The position numbers and the translations under genes are program-made. Of a DNA stretch of 64,000 nucleotides, positions 45,477 through 52,474 are shown one piece after another. Below the pieces are notes generated by a model. That model was not told the DNA's origin. It made no database searches and worked only from the letters and a program-made list of their open reading frames with translations. The stretch covers positions 6,981 to 70,980 of the forward strand of contig JAHLWT010000259.1 of assembly GCA_019057775.1 (NCBI GenBank), given 5' to 3'. The DNA comes from Promethearchaeota archaeon. Its GTDB lineage: Archaea; Asgardarchaeota; Lokiarchaeia; Sigynarchaeales; SOKP01. Positions within the stretch are counted from its first letter, which is position 1; each line of letters starts with the position of its first letter.

Positions 45477-46499
45477 ATGTTTGAATTTATACTATTTATA
45501 GCAATAGGATTTATTGGTTTATTTTATGGCGGTAAGCTTGTAATTATTGGATTAGAAAACATTGCTTTTCGGCGTGGCATGAGTCATTTGATGGTTGGTT
45601 TAACAATTTTAGCGCTTGGTACAAGTTTACCCGAAATTGCTGTAAGTGTAATGGGCGGAATAGATAAATTATTAGGAGTTGATCCATACATTGATGGGAT
45701 AGTTATTGGAAATAAAGTCGGATCTTTTTTTGTTCAAATTACACTCATTTTAGGAATATTAGGATTAAGTCAACATATTTATGTGAGTAAATGGATATTA
45801 AGAAGAGAAGGCACAATGTTATTTATTTCTTTAACTGCTTTTGTATTAGTTAGTATTGACGGAGTCATATCCCAATTTGAAGCTCTTTTTCTGATCATTT
45901 TTTATTTCTTATACTTAATATTGATTATAAAAAGCGAAAAAAAAATTGTCCATGGAAAGTTTGAGAACGGATATATTGAAGAAAAAGAATTAGATGCACA
46001 TGATTTCGCCCCTGTTGGACAGGTTAAGAAAACGACATCATTAAAGCAAGACATCGGAATATTTTCATTAGGTCTTTTTATTTTATTGGTTGCCGCTGAA
46101 ATAACAGTAATTGCCTCTATAAGCTTAGCTAAAGAATTCAATCTTCCTGCAAATGTAATAGGGATTCTAATTATAGGTATTGGAACAAGTATTCCCGAAC
46201 TTTCAGTTGACTTAATTGCTTTGCGCCGAAAGTCAGCAGGTATTGCTGTAGGGGACATCTTAGGGTCAAATGTCTGCGACATTCTTTTAGCAACAGGGTC
46301 AGGTGCGATAATATCAAGTTTTAACGTACCCCTTATTTTACTACTATTTGATATACCGATGCTGTTTATAGCAATCTCAATAACATATTACTTTTTATGG
46401 ACTGAGAAGACTCTTAAAAAATGGGAATCCATGCTTTTATTATTTTATTTTGGAATTTATGTATCTTTAAAATTACTATTTTTTCAACAAATAATCTAA
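45477..46499 (+). CDS. Cation/Ca2+ exchanger (CaCA superfamily), exchanger 1
   Basis: 340-aa membrane transporter with about ten hydrophobic segments in two halves. Alpha-1 repeat: GLTILALGTSLPEIAVSVMGG to GIVIGNKVGS (41-83). Alpha-2 repeat: LIIGIGTSIPELSVDLIALRRKSAGIAVGDILGSNVCDI (231-269). Both GTSxPE motifs are intact, giving the ion-binding Glu. A hydrophilic loop sits between the halves (155-190). The family exchanges Ca2+ or other cations for Na+ or H+. It sits downstream of the iteron array with a 190-base leader. ATG 45477, poor ribosome binding site. Confidence 0.85.
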   Translation: MFEFILFIAIGFIGLFYGGKLVIIGLENIAFRRGMSHLMVGLTILALGTSLPEIAVSVMGGIDKLLGVDPYIDGIVIGNKVGSFFVQITLILGILGLSQHIYVSKWILRREGTMLFISLTAFVLVSIDGVISQFEALFLIIFYFLYLILIIKSEKKIVHGKFENGYIEEKELDAHDFAPVGQVKKTTSLKQDIGIFSLGLFILLVAAEITVIASISLAKEFNLPANVIGILIIGIGTSIPELSVDLIALRRKSAGIAVGDILGSNVCDILLATGSGAIISSFNVPLILLLFDIPMLFIAISITYYFLWTEKTLKKWESMLLLFYFGIYVSLKLLFFQQII

Positions 46500-46537
46500 T
46501 TTTGATTTGGAATTCATTATATTAACAAATAAAACTC

Positions 46538-46641
46538 CTAGTATTTATAACAATTGCTGAAAGGTAAAATAGGATAAGAAAGTAGGAATTCTGTGCATTT
46601 CACTTTGCCCTTTATTTCATTTATTTCTTTTCTCTTTTTAA
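46538..46641 (+). pseudogene. 3' relic of a third CaCA exchanger
   Basis: LVFITIAER (46538-46564) then, after a frame change, DKKVGILCISLCPLFHLFLF to a TAA at 46639. Exchanger 2 ends LIVFITIAARKKVDKKAGIL, FISLYFVSYVFLFTFWI. The order and spacing of these blocks are the same, so this is a degraded C-terminus of a gene closely related to exchanger 2, located 38 bases after exchanger 1. No frame extends upstream. Confidence 0.7.
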
Positions 46642-46779
46642 GTTAATGGATAATAATTAGTAAATGGAGAATTAGTTCAATTCCTATTTTTCTTCTAAAT
46701 GCCATTCGAATATGCAAAAGTAATTTATAAAAAGTGTTTTGATTTACCATCTCTCAAATCATACAATTTTTAGGAAAAA

Positions 46780-46797
46780 CCTCTTTTTCAAAAGAGG
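46780..46797 (-). terminator. Hairpin terminator-like element behind the RHH gene
   Basis: CCTCTTTT and AAAAGAGG form an inverted repeat with a two-base centre, followed on the minus strand by TTTTT. It lies 10 bases past the RHH stop codon, in the right orientation to terminate the minus-strand RHH message. Confidence 0.5.
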
Positions 46798-46806
46798 AAT
46801 GCAAGT

Positions 46807-46962
46807 TTATACAGCTTTTTTTATTTTCCTACATTCTTTTGTTATCAAAAATCTAATGATTTCAGTGATATTCTTTATTCCGTGATATTCTCTAATGGAT
46901 TCTAATTTATCGAATATTTCTTTCTCTAGAGAGATATGAAATTCATGTTTTTCATTATCCAT
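46807..46962 (-). CDS. Small ribbon-helix-helix regulator (copy B)
   Basis: 51 aa, missed by gene calls with a 60-residue cutoff. It begins MDNEKHEFHISLEKEIFDKL, continues ESIREYHGIKNITEIIRFLI and ends TKECRKIKKAV. A hydrophobic beta-strand (HEFHISL), helix (EKEIFDKLESIREY), turn and second helix (NITEIIRFLITKE) form the RHH fold. Such dimers bind short repeats cooperatively and often repress their own promoter. ATG 46962. Four TGGAT-type iterons lie 46 bases upstream, between it and exchanger 2, so it probably regulates both itself and the exchanger (inference). Confidence 0.75.
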   Translation of the reverse strand: MDNEKHEFHISLEKEIFDKLESIREYHGIKNITEIIRFLITKECRKIKKAV

Positions 46963-47007
46963 AAGATATTATTCTTATATTTTTCCTTAAGAATTTTACT
47001 AAAATAT

Positions 47008-47045
47008 TGGACAAGATATGGATATATTGCGGATTAAAAATGGAT
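47008..47045. promoter_or_regulatory. Four phased TGGAT iterons upstream of exchanger 2 and RHH copy B
   Basis: TGGAC 47008, TGGAT 47019, CGGAT 47030 and TGGAT 47041, at exactly 11-base steps. They sit between the divergent RHH gene (start 46962) and exchanger 2 (start 47184). A TATA-like TTTTATATG follows at about 47048. Together with the array at 45251 they define a shared recognition element, most likely for the RHH protein. Confidence 0.7.
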
Positions 47046-47183
47046 AGTTTTATATGTGATTTGACATGATTAACAGTGGTGCTACAGAATAGTTTGCGAT
47101 GTTCCATAATTTTTCTCCTTAACTATTAACTAAAACACGAAATTTATATTAATTTAAGAAAGAAAATTAATAATTATAATAAA

Positions 47184-48146
47184 ATGCTTGAAATCATATT
47201 AGCAGTGGTAATCCTTGTTAGTGGATTAACCATTATTATATTCTCTAGCATGATAGCTGTTAAACATTCTGCTATTCTTGCAGCAGCTTTAGGAATATCA
47301 CCACTAATAATAGGAGTAACATTAGTTTCGATAGGTACAGATATTTCAGAGATTTTTAATTCTCTTATGTCTAGTTCTTTAGGGCATGGGGATATAAATG
47401 TAGGAGATTCGGTGGGTTCAGACTTGACACAACTTACATTAGTGTTTGGCCTACTCCCATTAGTTACAGGAACAATTATTACCGTCCATAGAAAGGATAT
47501 CATCATTTTAGGTTCCTGTGAAATTTTATCGCTTATTGTAATTTATACAATTGTTGAGAAAGGATATATTACCAGGCTTAATGCTATTCTTATGGTGGGG
47601 AGTTTGGGTATTTACATGTGGTTAATATATAATGCTAATAAGGAGAGTATTTTGCATCGGGTAGAAGTGATTGAAAAAATAGAGAATCCTAAAAGTAAGA
47701 AATTTCATCTTTTATTTGCAATTTTAGGATTCGGAGGAGTAGCATTAGCATCTTACATGATTATAAACTCTGTAATAACCCTTTCACGCTCATTAAACAT
47801 TCATGAATATGTTATTAGTTTTTTTATTGTGGCTATTGGAACTTCACTTCCTGAGTTAGCTGTCGATATTAATGCCCTTAGATTAAAGCAACATTCAATT
47901 GCAATTGGCGATATTGTTGGATCTTGTATAGTTGATTCTACGCTGTCAATAGGAATAGGGCAAGTATTTTGGCCACAATCTGTGACTGCTAGACTTGCTG
48001 TTCCTACTGTATTATTTACGTTGTTAGCAAGTCTTATCGTATTCATTACAATTGCAGCAAGGAAAAAAGTTGACAAAAAAGCAGGAATTCTGTTTATTTC
48101 ACTTTATTTTGTATCTTATGTATTTCTCTTCACTTTTTGGATTTGA
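47184..48146 (+). CDS. Cation/Ca2+ exchanger (CaCA superfamily), exchanger 2
   Basis: 320 aa with the two-half CaCA layout. Alpha-1 is LVSIGTDISEIFNSLMS to INVGDSVGSDLTQ (47-83) and alpha-2 is FIVAIGTSLPELAVDINALRLKQ to IAIGDIVGSCIVDS (214-252). In alpha-1 the classical GTSxPE is GTDISE, keeping the Glu but changing two neighbours, and GDSVGSD replaces the exchanger-1 GNKVGSF. Ion preference may therefore differ from exchanger 1, or the two may work as a pair. The alpha motifs apart, the proteins are strongly diverged, so the duplication is old. ATG 47184. Confidence 0.85.
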   Translation: MLEIILAVVILVSGLTIIIFSSMIAVKHSAILAAALGISPLIIGVTLVSIGTDISEIFNSLMSSSLGHGDINVGDSVGSDLTQLTLVFGLLPLVTGTIITVHRKDIIILGSCEILSLIVIYTIVEKGYITRLNAILMVGSLGIYMWLIYNANKESILHRVEVIEKIENPKSKKFHLLFAILGFGGVALASYMIINSVITLSRSLNIHEYVISFFIVAIGTSLPELAVDINALRLKQHSIAIGDIVGSCIVDSTLSIGIGQVFWPQSVTARLAVPTVLFTLLASLIVFITIAARKKVDKKAGILFISLYFVSYVFLFTFWI

Positions 48147-48192
48147 GTATGGAACCAATGGATATTGATGGAAATTATATTAATAGTTCCAA

Positions 48193-48558
48193 TTAGATTG
48201 GCATATAAAACTTGCACAATTTACACTGATTAGCTCGTAGTCTCTTTTCAGGTCCAAGAATTATAAACCTTTCGATCATATCCCCTCCACATTTAGGACA
48301 ATTCTTTGCAAAATTTACTTTTATCGCGTTTAATACTTGTTGGATTCCTCTTTCCAGATTTATCAATTCATTTGCATTCTGTATTATTTTTTTAGCAGAA
48401 ATTTTCCCTATTCCTTTGATCCAAGCTAATTCTGAAATTTTAGAATTTGCTATTTGCTCAATAGATTTTATTCCTGCATTTATTAATCGTTCTGCCGCTG
48501 ACGGGCCAATACCTCTTACCCGTATTAGATTTAGGCTTTTATCCTCTATGCTTGGCAA
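48193..48558 (-). CDS. Helix-hairpin-helix protein with zinc ribbon
   Basis: 121 aa. Two HhH motifs: IRVRGIGPSAAERLINAG (12-29) and WIKGIGKISAKKII (46-59). A short helix follows, then a zinc ribbon NCPKCGG (C87, C90) to NQCKLCKFY (C112, C115). Such small HhH-zinc proteins bind DNA or RNA non-specifically. It may be an accessory repair or transcription factor (inference). No partner gene is adjacent. It converges with exchanger 2. Confidence 0.7.
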   Translation of the reverse strand: MPSIEDKSLNLIRVRGIGPSAAERLINAGIKSIEQIANSKISELAWIKGIGKISAKKIIQNANELINLERGIQQVLNAIKVNFAKNCPKCGGDMIERFIILGPEKRLRANQCKLCKFYMPI

Positions 48559-48724
48559 CTTATCTATGAAATATGAAGGAGTTTTATAAATTGAATATCT
48601 AGTACAATATAGTTTGCTTCAAATCAAAAATTTCTATATTTATATAATATAATGTTAGTTAGTCATAATAAAATTTAAGATAGTAGAGTAAATAATGAAA
48701 GAAAATAAGATAAAAAATTATTAT

Positions 48725-49465
48725 TTATTTCTCTAATTGACGACCGACACCGGTATATATAAGAGATCCACTAATTATTGCTAGTATCAAACCTGTAGCC
48801 CCCATTACTAACCTAAATGTTGCATCATTTAGATAATTAGATATAAATATTCCGTACATAAAGATAGCAAGACAACAAAACCCTATAATAAACAGCTTCC
48901 ACTTCTTCCGGAGTTCCTCGTCTTCAAATTTTTTATATATTTTTAACGACAAATAAAGAGAAGGACCAACAGCGAAAACAGATTCAACAATTAACACATA
49001 GAGAAAAAATGGAAGCATCCAATGTGGCGACCAATCTGGTGCTTCGCCTGTAGCACCCAAAGCCATTTCGACACCCATACCTGGGACGAATACAAAGAAA
49101 ATCATGCCAAAAAGAGCTATACCATATAATATAAGGATTGCTAACTGTTTTGTTGTATTAATGATCTTTTCTGACTTTAGTAGAATTAAATCGAACACTA
49201 CAAGAAAAATTACTGAATAAAATATCCCAAAATTGGTTATGAAATTTAGAGCAATCACGAGAGTTTCATCAGTAAGAGGACCAGAGATAAAGTTTACAAT
49301 AAATCCAATTACGGGTGATATATAGAATCCCGCAAATATAATGTTCAATCGTTTTCTATCTCGCTTAAGGATTTTGTAAGCTAAGTAGATAAAGAAAACG
49401 CAAACTATACCTTGAGCTACATAGATTGTTAAAATTCGTGTAAGACTCATCGCAAATAAAACCAT
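48725..49465 (-). CDS. Seven-TM membrane protein, paralogue 1
   Basis: 246 aa with seven hydrophobic segments. LAYKILKRDRKRLNIIFAGFYISPVIGF follows TM1 and KIYKKFEDEELRKKWKLFIIGF lies before TM6. The paralogue at 49640 has the same landmarks (MAYIVLKRGRKRINIYLSSFYLS; KLYKKFENEYLKRKWKYFIIG). GTGAGTTCTT before ATG 49465 supports that start, but the paralogue's N-terminus aligns best from the inner Met at 49450. No known 7TM sensor motif is recognised. It may be a receptor-like or sensor membrane domain (inference). Confidence 0.6.
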   Translation of the reverse strand: MVLFAMSLTRILTIYVAQGIVCVFFIYLAYKILKRDRKRLNIIFAGFYISPVIGFIVNFISGPLTDETLVIALNFITNFGIFYSVIFLVVFDLILLKSEKIINTTKQLAILILYGIALFGMIFFVFVPGMGVEMALGATGEAPDWSPHWMLPFFLYVLIVESVFAVGPSLYLSLKIYKKFEDEELRKKWKLFIIGFCCLAIFMYGIFISNYLNDATFRLVMGATGLILAIISGSLIYTGVGRQLEK

Positions 49466-49639
49466 AAGAACTCACATTGAGAGATAATTTTGTTTTATTT
49501 TAATTTAATTTATTTTATATTAATGTAATTATTTATCATTTCAGATATTTATTATTTTACTGTTTTTATGAAAATGAATACAAATCCGTATTCGATTCAA
49601 ATTTGATTGATGAGGGGCTTAATAAAGAACCATCATTTA

Positions 49640-50332
49640 TTATTCAAGTTGTTGCACTACACCATAGTATATCAAGTATAGACTAATTAATGTTGGTAAA
49701 GATATTATAGACCACACTAATCTAAAAGTGTCATTATTTAAAGTATTGGAAATTGATGTTCCATAATAGAGAAAAAAATAGGCAGATATTCCGATTATAA
49801 AATATTTCCATTTTCTCTTTAAGTATTCATTTTCAAATTTTTTATATAGCTTAATTGAATAATAGGTTGTAGGAATTATAAAAATGCAACTACAAACTAT
49901 TACGGAGTAAACTAGAAAAAATTCACTCCAATCAGGTTTCCAGTTTGTTGTTTTGTTTATTACTATTCCATTTGGGATTAATAGAAGCCCTAATATTAAT
50001 AATCCAGAAACTATCAGAATTAAATATTGAAATTTGATTGTTATATGATCTGCTGGTTTTATAAGAATTAACACGAAAACTAAAAGAAAAGCCATTGAAA
50101 AACAGGCGAGGTAATAAGTAATAAAATGCATAACAAAAACAACAGTGTCATTGAAGATATTAGCGTAAATCATGTTTATTATGCCTCCAACAGTAACAGA
50201 AAGATAAAAACTACTTAGATAGATATTAATTCGTTTCCTTCCTCTTTTTAAAACAATATATGCCATAAATAGAAAGAATAATGCTATTAATCCTTGTACA
50301 ACAAATATTTGTATGAACCGAGCGAAATCCAT
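49640..50332 (-). CDS. Seven-TM membrane protein, paralogue 2
   Basis: 230 aa, same topology and landmarks as the gene at 48725, roughly one-third to two-fifths identical by eye over conserved stretches. It opens MDFARFIQIFVVQGLIALFF directly into TM1, and its loop before TM5 (NKTTNWKPDWSEFFLVYS) corresponds to EAPDWSPHWMLPFFLYV in the other. Both end in a short hydrophobic-basic tail. Adjacent to a small GTPase-like gene (50473) on the same strand, separated by 140 bases. ATG 50332. Confidence 0.6.
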   Translation of the reverse strand: MDFARFIQIFVVQGLIALFFLFMAYIVLKRGRKRINIYLSSFYLSVTVGGIINMIYANIFNDTVVFVMHFITYYLACFSMAFLLVFVLILIKPADHITIKFQYLILIVSGLLILGLLLIPNGIVINKTTNWKPDWSEFFLVYSVIVCSCIFIIPTTYYSIKLYKKFENEYLKRKWKYFIIGISAYFFLYYGTSISNTLNNDTFRLVWSIISLPTLISLYLIYYGVVQQLE

Positions 50333-50472
50333 TTCTTTTATACCCTTTCTTAAAATAGAATAATTAGTTTTGTCTTAAGTTAATATTAAGTTTTAAGCTA
50401 ATAAATAATTTTTTTTCAATGTGATAAAAAAGTAAAAAAGTGAATTTTTGATGGTTGATGCATAAAATTAAT

Positions 50473-51072
50473 TTAACCAAGGAGGTGTTTACCATAACTC
50501 TTTGCTTGTTCAAACAAATCAGGACTAGAATATTGAAACCTGAAGGCGAAATCGTCTAATAATTTATTATAAATTTCGGTTACATCACTATCATTATTGT
50601 AAATTTCAAAACAATAGATTAAATTAAGTTCTTTTGTAAGTTTTTCTAAGTGAAATCGACTTATCTTCAAATTTTTTGAAGGAGAGTTGTTGAAAATCTC
50701 ATCTATAGTCATGCCTACTAATATGGATAATCCCTGGAATGATAAAGCATCATTAAATTCATCAATCAATGCCTTATTATAATAATTTATCGCATCCGGT
50801 TCATATAAATTTAGGGTTAAAATTAAAACATCAAGATTCTCGATTCTTTCAAAATTGTAAATTAAATCTTCAAGCCTAACGGCTAAAAAAACCTTAATTT
50901 TAATAGGAATTTGTTTATAGACTAGTAGAAATTCAAGTTTATCATCTGAGATATTTATATCAATTGCGGACCTTTTAAGGCTATTTAAAAATATCCTTTT
51001 AGATAATTCTTTGCTCCCAACAATTCCAATACTTAATCTATAGCTTATTTTCTTCAAGAGATTCCTTTCCAA
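50473..51072 (-). CDS. Degenerate small-GTPase-like protein, no P-loop
   Basis: 199 aa with the strand-helix rhythm of a Ras-like fold. The N-terminal strand LSIGIVGSKELSKRIFLNSL has a G-rich turn where GxxxxGKS should be, but it reads GIVGSKEL. IENLDVLILTLNLYEPDAINYYNKALIDEF resembles the beta-5 strand and helix region, and the G4 (NKxD) position reads GMTIDE. It therefore cannot bind GTP in the usual way. Asgard genomes carry many small GTPases, and this looks like a repurposed member, though a different Rossmann-like fold is possible. It is followed by the two 7TM genes. Confidence 0.45.
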   Translation of the reverse strand: MERNLLKKISYRLSIGIVGSKELSKRIFLNSLKRSAIDINISDDKLEFLLVYKQIPIKIKVFLAVRLEDLIYNFERIENLDVLILTLNLYEPDAINYYNKALIDEFNDALSFQGLSILVGMTIDEIFNNSPSKNLKISRFHLEKLTKELNLIYCFEIYNNDSDVTEIYNKLLDDFAFRFQYSSPDLFEQAKSYGKHLLG

Positions 51073-51174
51073 AAATAATTATTATTGTTCTTAATTTACT
51101 ATTCTTAATAAATCATCATAGTGGAAATATCTTATTGTACAATTGCTTTAACAATAAAGAAGTGATTCTCTGAA

Positions 51175-52110
51175 GTGTTGTTAATATATTTAGAATTAAT
51201 ATTGATGGTAATAGTGTGGAGTTTTTCGTTCATAATAGTCGATATTGCTCTAGAATTTGTACCTCCTTTATCTATCGCATTATATCGTTTTATAATTGCC
51301 TCGGCCACTTTTCTATTAATTGACTTGTATCTAAAATTAAGAAAAAGGAGAAGAAAAACTGAAACGAATGAATTTAATGTAATAGATAATCTTAAATTTT
51401 CAAGAAATAACTGGATTTTAATTTTCTTTTCGAGTTTTGCGGGGGTTTCTTTATTTTTCCTAGCACAATATAGTGCCATTGAAACTATTGGACCTTCACT
51501 TCCCGCGTTGATTGTTTGCCTTTTAGCACCAGTTATTATAACTATTTTAGCTTTAATCTTCTTCAATGAGAAATTGAATTCATTAAAAATTAGTGGCTTC
51601 TTACTTGCTACTATTGGAGGGTTTTTCTTAATCACTGGTGGTGATTTGACAAACCTTACTCCTGAATCACCGAATTTTATTGGATATATATTTGCCATTA
51701 TAACTCCTTTTTTATGGGCTATGTATTCCATAATGACAAAAAAAATCATAAAAAACAGCAATTCTAACATTAAAATGTTAAAATATATTGCCTATTTTGG
51801 TACTGTTGAACTTTTCATTTTCGTTTTGATAAATAATGAACTACAGGTTTTTGTCTTAAATTTCTTCAACCTTATCTTATTCCTGTGTGCTCTTTACGTG
51901 GGGATTGGCTGTTATATCCTTGGATACTATATTTGGCAGAAGTCCCAACAAAAATTAAAATCTTCAAAAGCAGCTTCGTTTTTATACATCGAGCCATTTA
52001 TTACCCTTTTATTCTCATTACTCCTTCAGAGAAGTGAATCAATTGTTTTATGGAATATCATTGGAGGAGTAATTGTATTAGTTGCGGTATTAGTTATTAA
52101 TTATAAATAG
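51175..52110 (+). CDS. EamA/DMT-family transporter
   Basis: 311-aa membrane protein with ten hydrophobic segments forming two EamA repeats. The first repeat holds LALEFVPPLSIALYRFIIASA and ETIGPSLPALIVCLLAPVIITILALIFFNEKLN. The second holds GYIFAIITPFLWAMYSIMTK and KAASFLYIEPFITLLFSLLLQ. The PxxxxxxxxxxxNEKL signature of the drug/metabolite exporters is visible in repeat 1. Substrate is unknown. GTG 51175 is used; the GTGTTGTTA opening leaves TTG as an alternative. An antisense frame covers half of it and is rejected. Confidence 0.8.
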   Translation: MLLIYLELILMVIVWSFSFIIVDIALEFVPPLSIALYRFIIASATFLLIDLYLKLRKRRRKTETNEFNVIDNLKFSRNNWILIFFSSFAGVSLFFLAQYSAIETIGPSLPALIVCLLAPVIITILALIFFNEKLNSLKISGFLLATIGGFFLITGGDLTNLTPESPNFIGYIFAIITPFLWAMYSIMTKKIIKNSNSNIKMLKYIAYFGTVELFIFVLINNELQVFVLNFFNLILFLCALYVGIGCYILGYYIWQKSQQKLKSSKAASFLYIEPFITLLFSLLLQRSESIVLWNIIGGVIVLVAVLVINYK

Positions 52111-52258
52111 ATCTTTGTGTAAAATAATGAAGTTGTTTTGTATAAACTAAAGTTTTTAAAATAATTCTCTACTAGATTATTAAATCGAACAAGACAGAAG
52201 TTCGTTTGCTATTTAAAGGCATTTAAAAATATTTATATATACTAATAAAGAAATCAGA

Positions 52259-52471
52259 GTGGTTGTTTTGAGTGAGAAGGTTCCTATTCAAATCTCAAGT
52301 GAAATTAATGAAAAATTAACTAAACTAAGCAAATCCTTAAACGTGGATATTAATAAATTGATAGACCTTGCATTTTATGAATTATTTGACCTGGTTTTAA
52401 GTGATCCATCAATATTTCTTGAAAAAATTGGTACTATTGATAATTTAAAAAAAATTATTAGCAAAAAGTAG
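52259..52471 (+). CDS. Small ribbon-helix-helix-like protein
   Basis: 70 aa from GTG 52259; TTG 52268 (SEKVPIQISSEI) is an alternative with a GAGTGG tract before it. VPIQISSEINEKLTKLSKSL gives the strand and first helix, and VDINKLIDLAFYELFDLVL the second helix of an RHH fold. A TATA-like ATATTTATATATAC at 52229-52242 lies about 20-30 bases before the start, so the message may be leaderless. An inverted repeat CGAAC/GTTCG (52186-52204) may be an operator. It converges with the histidine kinase gene. Confidence 0.55.
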   Translation: MVVLSEKVPIQISSEINEKLTKLSKSLNVDINKLIDLAFYELFDLVLSDPSIFLEKIGTIDNLKKIISKK

Positions 52472-52474
52472 AGT

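Noticed and set aside
51132..51770. Long minus-strand frame (212 codons) antisense to the EamA transporter.
   Set aside because: It mirrors hydrophobic codons of the transporter, has low-complexity Lys/Asn/Ile content and no motif. The plus-strand gene has clear family motifs.
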